From Cumulibacter manganitolerans (GTDB taxonomy: Bacteria; Actinomycetota; Actinomycetes; Mycobacteriales; Antricoccaceae), in the NCBI RefSeq assembly GCF_009602465.1, contig NZ_WBKP01000012.1, positions 1 through 64,000 on the forward strand: a stretch of 64,000 bases of DNA. The letters run 5' to 3'. The stretch's first letter is position 1, and every line of letters begins with the position of its first letter. This document shows, one piece after another, positions 32,624 to 40,838 of this stretch. The translations under genes and the position numbers were made by a program. A model generated the notes under the pieces. It worked only from the letters and a program-made list of their open reading frames with translations. It ran no database searches and was not told the origin of the DNA.

Positions 32624-34879
32624 ATGGGAACGATCCACATCAGCCACTGGGGAACGTTCGAGGCAGAGGTGCAGGACGGGCGCATCACGGCCGTCACGCC
32701 GTACTCCGACGACCCCGACCCGCACCGCATCATCGAGAACGTCGTCGCGATGCAGGACCACCCGACGCGCATCGACCGGCCGTACGTGCGCCGCGGATGG
32801 CTCGAGAACGGCCCGGGGCCCAGCGAGCGGCGCGGCCGCGACGAGTTCGTGCCGGTCTCCTGGGACCGGGCGCTCGACCTCGTCGCCGCCGAGCTGCGCA
32901 GGCTGTACGACGGGCCCGGACCGGAGTCGATCTACGGCGGCTCCTACGGCTGGTCCAGCGCCGGCCGGTTCCACCACGCCCAGTCCCAGCTCAAGCGCTT
33001 CCTGTCCGCGGCCGGCGGCTACGTCGGGCACGTCAACAACTACAGCTTCGGCGCCTCGGCGCCGTTCCTGAGCCACGTCATCGCCACCGAGGCGCAGTGG
33101 GAGACGAAGGCGACGACCTGGAAGTCGATCGCGGAGAACGCCGAGCTCATCGTCGCCATCGGCGGTCTGGCCCGCAAGAACTCCGGCATCGCCAACGGCG
33201 GCGCCATTCGCCATGACCTGGTCGGCTGGCTGGAGCAGGCCCGCGCCAACGGGGCCGAGGTGGTCAGCCTCTCGCCGCTGCGGGACGACCTGCCGGTCGA
33301 GGGCCGCTGGATCCCGGTCCGTCCGGCCTCCGACGGCGCGCTGCTGCAGGCGGTGGCGCACACCCTCGTCGAGGAGGATCTGTACGACAAGGAGTTCATC
33401 GCCAACTACACGGTCGGCTTCGACCTGTTCGCCCAGTCCCTCGAGGGGCGCACCCCCGAGTGGGCGGCGGAGCAGTGCGGCGTGCCGGCCGAGCAGATCC
33501 GCGAGCTGGCCCGCGAGATGGCAGCCAAGCGCACGTTCCTGACGATGTCGTGGTCGATGCAGCGCCAGCAGTACGGCGAGCAGACGATGTGGCTCGGCGT
33601 GTGCGTGGCCGCGTTGCTCGGGCAGATCGGCCTGCCCGGTGGCGGCTTCGGGCACGGCTACGCGAGCACCAACCGGGTCGGGCACAGCGAGATGGCGCTG
33701 GGGCTGCCGACGTTCAGCAAGGGGCACAACCCGGTCCGGACGTTCATCCCCGTCAGCCGCATCTCCGACATGATGCTGCAGCCCGGCCGGCAGTACTCCT
33801 ACGACGGCAAGACCCTCACCTACCCGGACATCAAGCTGGTCTATTGGGCCGGCGGCAACCCGTTCCACGCGCACCCGGACCTGAAGCGGCTGCGCGAAGC
33901 ATTCAGCCGCATCGATACGTTCGTGGTCCAGGAGTCGGCGTGGACGGCCACCGCCCGGCACGCCGACATCGTGCTGCCGGCGACGCTCTCGATCGAGCGC
34001 GACGACCTCGGGGCCGCGGTCACCGAGGACAAGCTGGTCCCGATGCGCCAGATCGTCCAGCCGTACCGGGAGGCGCGCGACGACTACTGGATCCTCCAGC
34101 AGCTCGCGCGCAGGCTCGGCTGCGATGACGCGTTCTCCGAGGGCAAGACGGTCATCGAGTGGCTGCAGTGGATGTACGAGCGGTTCGTCGCGAAGTACGC
34201 CTCCCGGGGGCACGAGCTGCCGACGTGGGAGCAGTTCTGGGGCGGCGGCCGGCCCATCGACGTCCCCAAGTCCGATCCCGACCGCGTGATGCACAGCGAG
34301 TTCCGCGCCGATCCCACCGGCGCGCCGCTGCGCACCCCCAGCAAGCGCATCCACCTGCAGTCGGACGAGATCGAGGAGTTCGGCTACGACGACTGCCCGG
34401 GGACGCCGACCTGGAAGGCACCGGACGACTGGGCCAACCGCGCCGACTATCCGCTCGCCCTGATCGCCAACCAGCCCAAGACGCGGCTGCACAGCCAGCT
34501 CGATCCCGGCGGCTACTCGGCCGCGTCGAAGGTGGCCGGGCGCGAGCCGATCCGCCTGCATCCCGCGGACGCGGCCGAGCGGGGCATCGCCGACGGCGAC
34601 GTCGTGAAGGTCTCGAGCCCGCGCGGCTTCTGCCTGGCGGGGGCCATGCTGTCCGAGGACCTGATGCGCGGTGTCGTACAGCTCTCGACGGGTGCCTGGT
34701 ACGACCCCGACGACGACGGCAACTGCATGCACGGCAACCCCAACGTGCTGCTCAAGGACATCCCGACCTCGAAGTTCAGCCGCGGCAACGTCGGACAGCA
34801 CGTGCAGGTGCAGGTCGAGAAGTACGCCGGCAGCCCGCCGCCGGTGACCGTGTGGTCGCCGCCGCGCATCGCCGGCTAG
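32624..34879 (+). CDS. Molybdopterin-dependent oxidoreductase, BisC/DMSO reductase type
   Basis: 751 residues. GGSYGWSSAGRFHHAQSQLKRFL (residues 105-127) holds the predicted molybdenum ligand Ser112, as in DMSO, TMAO and biotin sulfoxide reductases. No N-terminal Fe-S cluster motif. The bis-MGD binding segments (YWAGGNPFHAHPDLKRL, WTATARHADIVLPAT, and the C-terminal LIANQPKTRLHSQLDPG, FSRGNVGQHVQ) are complete. No Tat signal, so it is cytoplasmic and likely repairs biotin or methionine sulfoxides. The stop codon overlaps that of the convergent MerR gene. Confidence 0.9.
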   Translation: MGTIHISHWGTFEAEVQDGRITAVTPYSDDPDPHRIIENVVAMQDHPTRIDRPYVRRGWLENGPGPSERRGRDEFVPVSWDRALDLVAAELRRLYDGPGPESIYGGSYGWSSAGRFHHAQSQLKRFLSAAGGYVGHVNNYSFGASAPFLSHVIATEAQWETKATTWKSIAENAELIVAIGGLARKNSGIANGGAIRHDLVGWLEQARANGAEVVSLSPLRDDLPVEGRWIPVRPASDGALLQAVAHTLVEEDLYDKEFIANYTVGFDLFAQSLEGRTPEWAAEQCGVPAEQIRELAREMAAKRTFLTMSWSMQRQQYGEQTMWLGVCVAALLGQIGLPGGGFGHGYASTNRVGHSEMALGLPTFSKGHNPVRTFIPVSRISDMMLQPGRQYSYDGKTLTYPDIKLVYWAGGNPFHAHPDLKRLREAFSRIDTFVVQESAWTATARHADIVLPATLSIERDDLGAAVTEDKLVPMRQIVQPYREARDDYWILQQLARRLGCDDAFSEGKTVIEWLQWMYERFVAKYASRGHELPTWEQFWGGGRPIDVPKSDPDRVMHSEFRADPTGAPLRTPSKRIHLQSDEIEEFGYDDCPGTPTWKAPDDWANRADYPLALIANQPKTRLHSQLDPGGYSAASKVAGREPIRLHPADAAERGIADGDVVKVSSPRGFCLAGAMLSEDLMRGVVQLSTGAWYDPDDDGNCMHGNPNVLLKDIPTSKFSRGNVGQHVQVQVEKYAGSPPPVTVWSPPRIAG

Positions 34880-35769
34880 CCGGCTGCGCCGCCTTGCTCG
34901 GCCATCAGCCGGGCAAGCGCCTGGGAGGCCGCGCCGACCTCGTGACCGAGCGGCACGGTGGCGCCGCCCACGACGTCCTGCTGTGCCCCGCCGAGCGCCA
35001 CCAGCGTGCCCGGGTGGGCGTGTTGGACGGCCTGGACGAGCTGCTGCGCGGCCGGCACGTCGCCCGCCCGTGGCACGGCCAGCACGATCGCCGTCGCCTC
35101 GCGGGCGGCGACCGCCGCCACCCAGTCGGCGACCGGCAGGTCGGCGCCGAGGTAGTCGACGGACAGGCCGCGTCGGCGGGCGGCGATCGCGAAGCTCAGC
35201 GCGCCGATCTCGTGCCGCGCGCCCGGCGGCAGGCCGACCAGCACGCGTGGCCCGGTCTCGTGCGCGCCGGCTGCCTCGAAGCCGACGGCCAGCCGGCGCA
35301 TGACGGCGTTGGAGGCGAGATGCTCGCCGGCCACGCTGACCGAGCCGTCTGCCCACGCCTCACCGAGGGCTCTCATCGCCGGAAGGACGTGGGTGTCCGC
35401 GACGGTCTCGTGGCCGCCGGACGCGAACATCTCGTCCAGGCTGGCGGCGAGCCGCTCGGCGTCCAGCGCGGCCGCGGCCGCCAGCAGCTCCGCGCGGAGC
35501 TCGGGCCGGGGGGCCCGCGCGCCGGGCGGCGGATCGACGTCGGGTAGCCGCTCGACGCGGGCTCGCGCCTCGCTGGCCGCGAGACTCGGCGTCCAGCCGG
35601 CAGCGACCAGGCGCGCCATCTCGGCGAGCACGCGTAGGTCGGCCTCGTCGTAGAGCCGGTATCCGCCTTCGCTGCGCGTGGGGGTGACCACGCCGTACCG
35701 GCCCTCCCAGGCCCGCAGGGTGGCGGCGCTGATGCCCAGCCGGGCCGCGGCTGCCTTGATCGTCAGCAC
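34876..35769 (-). CDS. MerR family regulator with B12-binding photosensor domain (CarH/LitR type)
   Basis: 297 residues. MerR-type HTH at residues 1-55 (TIKAAAARLGISAATLRAWEGRYGVVTPTRSEGGYRLYDEADLRVL). A helical cap follows (about 90-170) with Trp139 and the Glu149-His150 pair of the CarH capping region. Then a Rossmann-like B12 domain whose His186 (RHEIG) matches the cobalt-ligand position. In CarH and LitR, adenosylcobalamin bound in the dark is released by light and DNA binding ends. It is divergent from a photolyase-containing operon, its probable target. GTG 35769 is the only start that fits the domain edge. Confidence 0.87.
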   Translation of the reverse strand: MLTIKAAAARLGISAATLRAWEGRYGVVTPTRSEGGYRLYDEADLRVLAEMARLVAAGWTPSLAASEARARVERLPDVDPPPGARAPRPELRAELLAAAAALDAERLAASLDEMFASGGHETVADTHVLPAMRALGEAWADGSVSVAGEHLASNAVMRRLAVGFEAAGAHETGPRVLVGLPPGARHEIGALSFAIAARRRGLSVDYLGADLPVADWVAAVAAREATAIVLAVPRAGDVPAAQQLVQAVQHAHPGTLVALGGAQQDVVGGATVPLGHEVGAASQALARLMAEQGGAAG

Positions 35770-35844
35770 CGCGCCGCCCCCGCTGGGCGGGACCTCGCCG
35801 CGCGGTCCGTCATGTCGTCCGCACCATGGGCTGCGCCTCCAACT

Positions 35845-35894
35845 TTCGACAATCCTTTGACAAAGGTTACACGGACCTTCTACAGTTTGTCGAA
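35845..35894. promoter_or_regulatory. Overlapping divergent promoters and repeated operator of the light operon
   Basis: Three related boxes: TTCGACAA (35845-35852), TTTGACAA (35856-35863) and the inverted TTTGTCGAA (35886-35894). CCTTTGACAAAGG (35854-35866) is a perfect odd palindrome. For the plus operon, TTGACA (35857-35862) and TACAGT (35881-35886) form a promoter with an 18-bp spacer. For the regulator gene, TCGACA (35893-35888) and TAACCT (35869-35864) form one on the minus strand, also with 18 bp. A repressor bound here would cover both. Confidence 0.7.
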
Positions 35895-35986
35895 GGTTCT
35901 CGCATACCAAACCGCATCCGGCGGCCGCGACGAACACCGGGCATGCGCAGGGCGCGCACGCACCGCCAGAGACCAGGAGGACGTCG

Positions 35987-37261
35987 ATGTCCGTTCCCAC
36001 CCGGCCGAGCGTCGCCGTGATCGGCGCCGGAGTGTCCGGCCTCAGCGCCGCCTACCTGCTGCGGCGCAACCACGACGTGACGCTCTTCGAGTCCGACGGC
36101 CGGGTCGGCGGGCACGCCCACACCCACGACGTGACCGGGTCGCGGTCCCAGCCGCTGCACATCGACACCGGCTTCATCGTGATGAACGACAAGACCTACC
36201 CCAACCTGCTGAGGCTGTTCGGTGAGCTCGGCGTGCAGACCCGCCCTGCCGAGATGAGCATGAGCATCTCGTGCCAGGAGTGCGGGCTCTCGTACGCCGG
36301 CGGCAGCGGCGTCGGCGGCATCCTGGCCCAGCCGGGACGGCTGCGGGACTCCCGGTTCCGCAGCCTGCTGGCCCAGGTGCCGCAGTTCCACCGCGACGCG
36401 CGCCGGCTGCTGGCCAGCACCCAGCAGGCGGACCTCGAGCTCACGTGGGGCCAGTTCCTGCAGCGGGGGGCGTACGGTGCCTACTTCGTCGAGCACTTCG
36501 CCATACCGCTGGTCTCCTGCGTGTGGTCGTGCGGGCACCAGGATGCCGAGAGCTATCCGGCACGGCACCTCTTCCAGTTCCTCGAGCACCACGGCATGCT
36601 GCGGATCACCGGCTCCCCCACCTGGCGCACCGTGGTCGGCGGCTCGCGCACCTACGTCTCGCGGATCGTCGAACGGCTCGACGACGTGCGGATCGGCTCC
36701 GCGGTGACGGCGGTGGAACGCCACGACGACGGCGTCGACGTCCGCTCGGCGAGCGGCCTGGAACGGTTCGACCGGGTCGTCGTGGCCACCCACGCCGATC
36801 AGGCCCTGGACCTGCTGGCGGACGCGACTCCGGACGAGAAGACCGACCTGATGGCGATCCGCTACTCCACGAACGAGACGTGGCTGCACACCGACGAGTC
36901 GGTGCTGCCGACGCTGCGGCGAGCGCGGGCCTCCTGGAACTACCGCCTCCCCACGTGCCGCGGCAACACCGACGACGTGACCGTGAGCTACTGGATGAAC
37001 CGCCTGCAGGGACTGGACGACGACGTCGAGCACCTGGTGACGCTCGGCGCCAGCGGACGGGTCGACCCGGAGCGGGTGACGGCGAGAATGACGTACACCC
37101 ACCCGATCTTCACCGCCGCGGCGGTGGCCGCGGCGGAGCGGCTGCGGGACTCCGGCGGCGACCGGCTGGCGTTCGCCGGCGCGCACCTCGGCTGGGGGTT
37201 CCACGAGGACGGCTGCCGCTCCGGGATCGCGGCGGCCGCGAAGTTCGGGGCGACGTGGTGA
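35987..37261 (+). CDS. FAD/NAD(P)-binding oxidoreductase (COG2907-like, amine-oxidase fold)
   Basis: 424 residues. N-terminal dinucleotide fold VIGAGVSGLSAAYLLRR with ESDGRVGGHAHT, then IDTGFIVMNDKTYPN and a C-terminal FAGAHLGWGFHEDGCRSGIAAA that closes the FAD site. Proteins of this type are commonly followed by DUF1365 genes in light- or singlet-oxygen-induced clusters; their substrate is probably a lipid. First gene of the operon. Its stop overlaps the next GTG. ATG 35987 has AGGAGG at 35974-35978. Confidence 0.85.
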   Translation: MSVPTRPSVAVIGAGVSGLSAAYLLRRNHDVTLFESDGRVGGHAHTHDVTGSRSQPLHIDTGFIVMNDKTYPNLLRLFGELGVQTRPAEMSMSISCQECGLSYAGGSGVGGILAQPGRLRDSRFRSLLAQVPQFHRDARRLLASTQQADLELTWGQFLQRGAYGAYFVEHFAIPLVSCVWSCGHQDAESYPARHLFQFLEHHGMLRITGSPTWRTVVGGSRTYVSRIVERLDDVRIGSAVTAVERHDDGVDVRSASGLERFDRVVVATHADQALDLLADATPDEKTDLMAIRYSTNETWLHTDESVLPTLRRARASWNYRLPTCRGNTDDVTVSYWMNRLQGLDDDVEHLVTLGASGRVDPERVTARMTYTHPIFTAAAVAAAERLRDSGGDRLAFAGAHLGWGFHEDGCRSGIAAAAKFGATW

Positions 37262-38010
37262 GAATCGCCAGCGTGCCCGAGGTTCCGGCGCTCGTCGTCG
37301 GCGAGGTGCGGCACACCCGGCGGCAGCCGATCCGCCACGGCTTCCGCAACCGGACCTACCAGTGGCTGGTGGACGTCGAGGACCTGCCGCGGCTGCCCCG
37401 GTGGATCCGGCCGCTGGCCCGCTTCGACGTGGCCGACCACCTCGACGGCGCGCGCCTCGGCGGCGGGATCCGTGGCGACCTCGCCCGCTTCCTGGCCGGC
37501 CGAGGGGTGTTCCTGGCAGCCGACGATCGCGTGCTGATGCTCGCGAACGCCCGGGTCCTCGGCCACGTCTTCGACCCGCTGACCGTGTTCTGGTGCCTGC
37601 GCCCCGACAACTCCGTGGTCGCCATCGTCTTCGAGGTGCACAACACCTACGGCGAGCGGCATGCCTACCTGCTGGACGTCGACGACGCAGGTCGCGCGCA
37701 GCTGCCGAAGACCTTCTATGTCTCGCCGTTCAACGACGTCACCGGCCACTACGACGTCCGCACCCGGTTGACCGATCAGGTCGTCTCGACCACGATCGCG
37801 CTCACCCGCGACGGCGAGGCCGCCTTCAGCGCCTCGACGCGCGGCACGCCGCGCCGAGCCACCGTCCCCGCGCTGCTGCGCGCGGCGCTCACCCACCCGC
37901 TCATGACCCAGCGGACGAGTGCGCTGATCCGCCTGCACGGAATCTGGCTATGGTTGCGACGACTGCCGATCATGCCCCGACCGCCGCACTCCCCGGAGGC
38001 CGTCCGATGA
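37258..38010 (+). CDS. DUF1365 family protein
   Basis: 250 residues. Characteristic DUF1365 segments: HTRRQPIRHGFRNRTYQWLVDVEDL, RVLGHVFDPLTVFWC, VVAIVFEVHNTYGERHAYLL, PKTFYVSPFNDVTGHYD. No signal peptide; a short hydrophobic C-terminus (LWLWLRRLPIM). Biochemical role unestablished; association with FAD oxidoreductases suggests fatty-acid or lipid modification. GTG 37258 overlaps the upstream stop (GTGA), and its TGA overlaps the next ATG. Confidence 0.85.
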   Translation: MRIASVPEVPALVVGEVRHTRRQPIRHGFRNRTYQWLVDVEDLPRLPRWIRPLARFDVADHLDGARLGGGIRGDLARFLAGRGVFLAADDRVLMLANARVLGHVFDPLTVFWCLRPDNSVVAIVFEVHNTYGERHAYLLDVDDAGRAQLPKTFYVSPFNDVTGHYDVRTRLTDQVVSTTIALTRDGEAAFSASTRGTPRRATVPALLRAALTHPLMTQRTSALIRLHGIWLWLRRLPIMPRPPHSPEAVR

Positions 38011-38771
38011 GCACAGTGACACTGCGCGACCGACGCTGCTGGATCGTCGGGGCCTCGAGCGGCATCGGGGCCGCACTCGCCACCGAACTGCGCGCCCGCG
38101 GAGCCCACGTCGCCATCAGCGCTCGCCGCGCGGATCGGCTCGAGGGGGTGTCGCGAGGGGACATGGTCACCGTTCCCTGCGACGTCACCGATCCCGCGGC
38201 GGTCGCCACGGCGGCGGCGAGCGTGGAGGCGCAGCTCGGTGGGATCGACCTGGTGGTCTGGAGTGCCGGGATGTGGGGGCAGCTGGACGCCCTGCAGTGG
38301 GACCGCGAGTCGTTCGCCGAGCACGTGGAGGTCAACCTCCTCGGCCTGAACAACGTGCTCGCCGCGGTGGTGCCGCAGATGGTGGCCCGCGGCGCCGGCC
38401 AGATCGTCGGAATCGCCTCGGTCGCCGGCTACCGCGGCCTGCCCGGCGCCGAGGCGTACGGCGCGACGAAGGCGGCCCAGCTGGTCCTGCTGGAGTCGCT
38501 GCGCGCCTCCTTGGCGAAGCGCAACGTCGCCGTCACGACCGTCGCGCCGGGCTTCGTGCGCACCGAGATGACGGAGTCCAACTCCTTCCCGATGCCGTTC
38601 ATCATCGATCCCGACGAGGCGGCCCGCGCGATCGCCGACGGGCTCGAGAAGGGGCGGCACGAGATCGTCTTCCCGCTGCCGATGGCGGTGCTGATGAAGG
38701 TGGCCAGGCTGCTGCCGCAGCGCGCATGGGACGCGATCGCGGCCCGCTTCGCCGCAGGGAGGCGTCGATGA
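38007..38771 (+). CDS. Short-chain dehydrogenase/reductase of the light operon
   Basis: 254 residues. Cofactor motif IVGASSGIGAAL with Arg-rich ISARRADR after strand 2 (suggests NADP). Active site Ser in GIASVAG and YGATK with Tyr and Lys. PGFVRTEM is typical for lipid-type SDRs. C-terminal hydrophobic segment VFPLPMAVLMKVARLLP may touch the membrane. Coupled to both neighbours by ATGA overlaps. Confidence 0.87.
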   Translation: MSTVTLRDRRCWIVGASSGIGAALATELRARGAHVAISARRADRLEGVSRGDMVTVPCDVTDPAAVATAAASVEAQLGGIDLVVWSAGMWGQLDALQWDRESFAEHVEVNLLGLNNVLAAVVPQMVARGAGQIVGIASVAGYRGLPGAEAYGATKAAQLVLLESLRASLAKRNVAVTTVAPGFVRTEMTESNSFPMPFIIDPDEAARAIADGLEKGRHEIVFPLPMAVLMKVARLLPQRAWDAIAARFAAGRRR

Positions 38772-40111
38772 GCACCGCCCTGATGTGGTTTCGCCGGGAC
38801 CTGCGCCTGAGTGATCACCCCGCGCTGCAGGCCGCGGCCGAGGTGGCCGGCGACGTCCTGCCGTTGTTCGTGCGCGATCCGGCGCTCACCTCCTCCGGCG
38901 GCGCGCGTACCGCCCGGCTCGAGGCGTCCCTGGGCGCGCTGCGCGGCGGCACCGACGACGCGCTGGTGATCCGGACCGGCGACCCGTCGCTCATCGTCCC
39001 GCAGGTCGCCGCCGAGGTGGGCGCCGAGCGGGTGTTCATCTCCGCGGAGACCACGCCGTACGGCCGCCGCCGCGATTGCGCGGTGCACCGAGCGCTCGCG
39101 GCGGACGGTCGCGAGCTGGTCGCCGTCGGCAGCCCGTACGCGGTCACCCCCGGCCGGGTGCGCAACGGCGACGACGGGCCGTACCGGGTCTTCACCGCCT
39201 TCCGGAAGGCGTGGTCCCGGCACGGCTGGCCGCAGCCTGCCGGCGACGCCCGACCCAGCTGGCGCACCGGGCTCGCCAGCGAGCCGCTGGACCCGATCGA
39301 CGGCGTGGACGCCGGCGAGCGGGCGGCGTTGCGGCGCTGGCGCGAGTTCCTGGACACCGACCTGGCCTCCTACGACGAGGGACGGGACCGCCCCGACCTG
39401 CACGCGACGAGCCGGATGTCGGCCGCCCTCAAGTACGGCGAGATCCATCCGCGCACGCTGCTGGCCGACCTCGCCGACCTACGCGGCGAGCATCGCGAGG
39501 CCACCGACCGCTACGTCACCGAGCTGGCGTGGCGGGAGTTCTACGCGGACGTGCTGTTCCACGACCCCGGCTCCGCGTGGCGCGACTGGCGGCCGGAGCT
39601 GCGCAGTATCCGCTACGACCACGACGACGCGCTGGTCGAGGCGTGGCGCACGGGCCGCACCGGCTATCCGTTCGTCGACGCCGGCATGCGCCAGCTGCTG
39701 GCCGAGGGGTGGATGCACAACCGGCTGCGGATGGTGACGGCGAGCTTCCTCGTGAAGGACCTGCACGTGTGGTGGCCGGTGGGGGCCCGCTACTTCCTGC
39801 AGCACCTGCTGGACGGTGATCTCGCCTCGAACAACCACGGGTGGCAGTGGGTGGCCGGTACCGGCACCGATGCGGCGCCGTACTTCCGCGTCTTCAACCC
39901 GGTGCTGCAGGGCCAGCGCTTCGATCCGGACGGCGAGTACGTCCGGCGCTGGGTGCCCGAGCTCAGGCACCTCAAGGGCGCCGACGCGCATGAGCCGTGG
40001 CGTCACGACGACGGCTACCGCGACGGCTACCCCCAGCGCGTCGTCGACCACGCCGAGGAGCGGCGGGAGGCCCTGCAGCGCCTCGACGAGCTCAAGGCGC
40101 GGCGCCCTTGA
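38768..40111 (+). CDS. phr: Deoxyribodipyrimidine photolyase (CPD class I type)
   Basis: 447 residues. N-terminal antenna-binding Rossmann domain (MWFRRDLRLSDHPAL) and a C-terminal FAD domain (SRMSAALKYGEIHPRTL, ELAWREFYADVL, TGYPFVDAGMRQLLAEGWMHNRLRMVTASFLVKDL, NNHGWQWVAGTGTDAAPYFR). Repairs cyclobutane pyrimidine dimers with blue light. Co-transcribed behind the FAD, DUF1365 and SDR genes, in line with light induction. ATG overlaps the SDR stop. Confidence 0.94.
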   Translation: MSTALMWFRRDLRLSDHPALQAAAEVAGDVLPLFVRDPALTSSGGARTARLEASLGALRGGTDDALVIRTGDPSLIVPQVAAEVGAERVFISAETTPYGRRRDCAVHRALAADGRELVAVGSPYAVTPGRVRNGDDGPYRVFTAFRKAWSRHGWPQPAGDARPSWRTGLASEPLDPIDGVDAGERAALRRWREFLDTDLASYDEGRDRPDLHATSRMSAALKYGEIHPRTLLADLADLRGEHREATDRYVTELAWREFYADVLFHDPGSAWRDWRPELRSIRYDHDDALVEAWRTGRTGYPFVDAGMRQLLAEGWMHNRLRMVTASFLVKDLHVWWPVGARYFLQHLLDGDLASNNHGWQWVAGTGTDAAPYFRVFNPVLQGQRFDPDGEYVRRWVPELRHLKGADAHEPWRHDDGYRDGYPQRVVDHAEERREALQRLDELKARRP

Positions 40112-40833
40112 TCTCGCCGATCGCCGAGCTCCGCCGCTTCATCGCGGCGGCGCTCATCGTGCCGGTACGGCCCCGGCCGCCGGCGGTCGGACGCCGCGAG
40201 CTGACCCGCCGCCGCGTGATCGCCGGGCTGACCATCGTCGCCGGGGCCGTCCTGCTGACCCTCACGGTCCGCACCGAGCCCGGCAGCACCGCCTTCTTCG
40301 TCCTCGGGCTGGTGCTCGCCGCGGTGTGGCTGGTCGGCGCGGTGGCGTCGGGACCGCTGCGGCTGGGTACCGCGAGAACGCGTGCGGGCGGCCGGTCGCT
40401 CGCCGTCGTGCAGTCGCTGGCGCTGGCCGCCGCGCTGATCGCGCTGTTCCTGGCCGGCGCACTCGTCGTCGCGCAGCTGCCCGGGCTGCGCAACCCGGTG
40501 CTGGCGCTGCTCGAGCACAACACCGGCCCGCAGATCCTCGTCGTTCTGGTGACCGTCGTCAACGGGATCGCCGAAGAGGTGTTCTTCCGCGGCGCGCTCT
40601 ACTCCGCAATCGGCGCCAGCGTCCCGGCCGTGGTGATCACGACGCTGCTCTACGGGCTGACCACCGTGGGCAGCGGGGTCCCGCTGCTGTCGCTCGCCGC
40701 GGTCATGCTCGGCGTGGTGACCGCCCTGCAGCGGCGGGTCACCGGAGGCGTGCTCGGCCCCATCATCACGCACGTGACCTGGTCGGTCGCGATGCTGCTG
40801 CTCCTGCCCCTAGTACTCGATCTCGCGAGGTGA
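40108..40833 (+). CDS. CPBP (Abi/CaaX-type) intramembrane protease
   Basis: 241 residues, about six membrane helices. The catalytic CPBP motifs are Glu156-Glu157 and Arg161 (NGIAEEVFFRGALYS) and a C-terminal His222 (IITHVTW). Family members cleave within membranes or act in bacteriocin immunity. TTG 40108 is the likely start: it overlaps the photolyase stop as TTGA, the same coupling as the other junctions. A CPBP gene in a photolyase operon is unexpected. Confidence 0.82.
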   Translation: MISPIAELRRFIAAALIVPVRPRPPAVGRRELTRRRVIAGLTIVAGAVLLTLTVRTEPGSTAFFVLGLVLAAVWLVGAVASGPLRLGTARTRAGGRSLAVVQSLALAAALIALFLAGALVVAQLPGLRNPVLALLEHNTGPQILVVLVTVVNGIAEEVFFRGALYSAIGASVPAVVITTLLYGLTTVGSGVPLLSLAAVMLGVVTALQRRVTGGVLGPIITHVTWSVAMLLLLPLVLDLAR

Positions 40834-40838
40834 GGCGA

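Noticed and set aside
31820-35356. Minus-strand ORF of 1178 codons
   Set aside because: Most of it is antisense to the well-supported molybdopterin oxidoreductase and is Arg-rich. Only its last 237 codons (thioesterase) are real.
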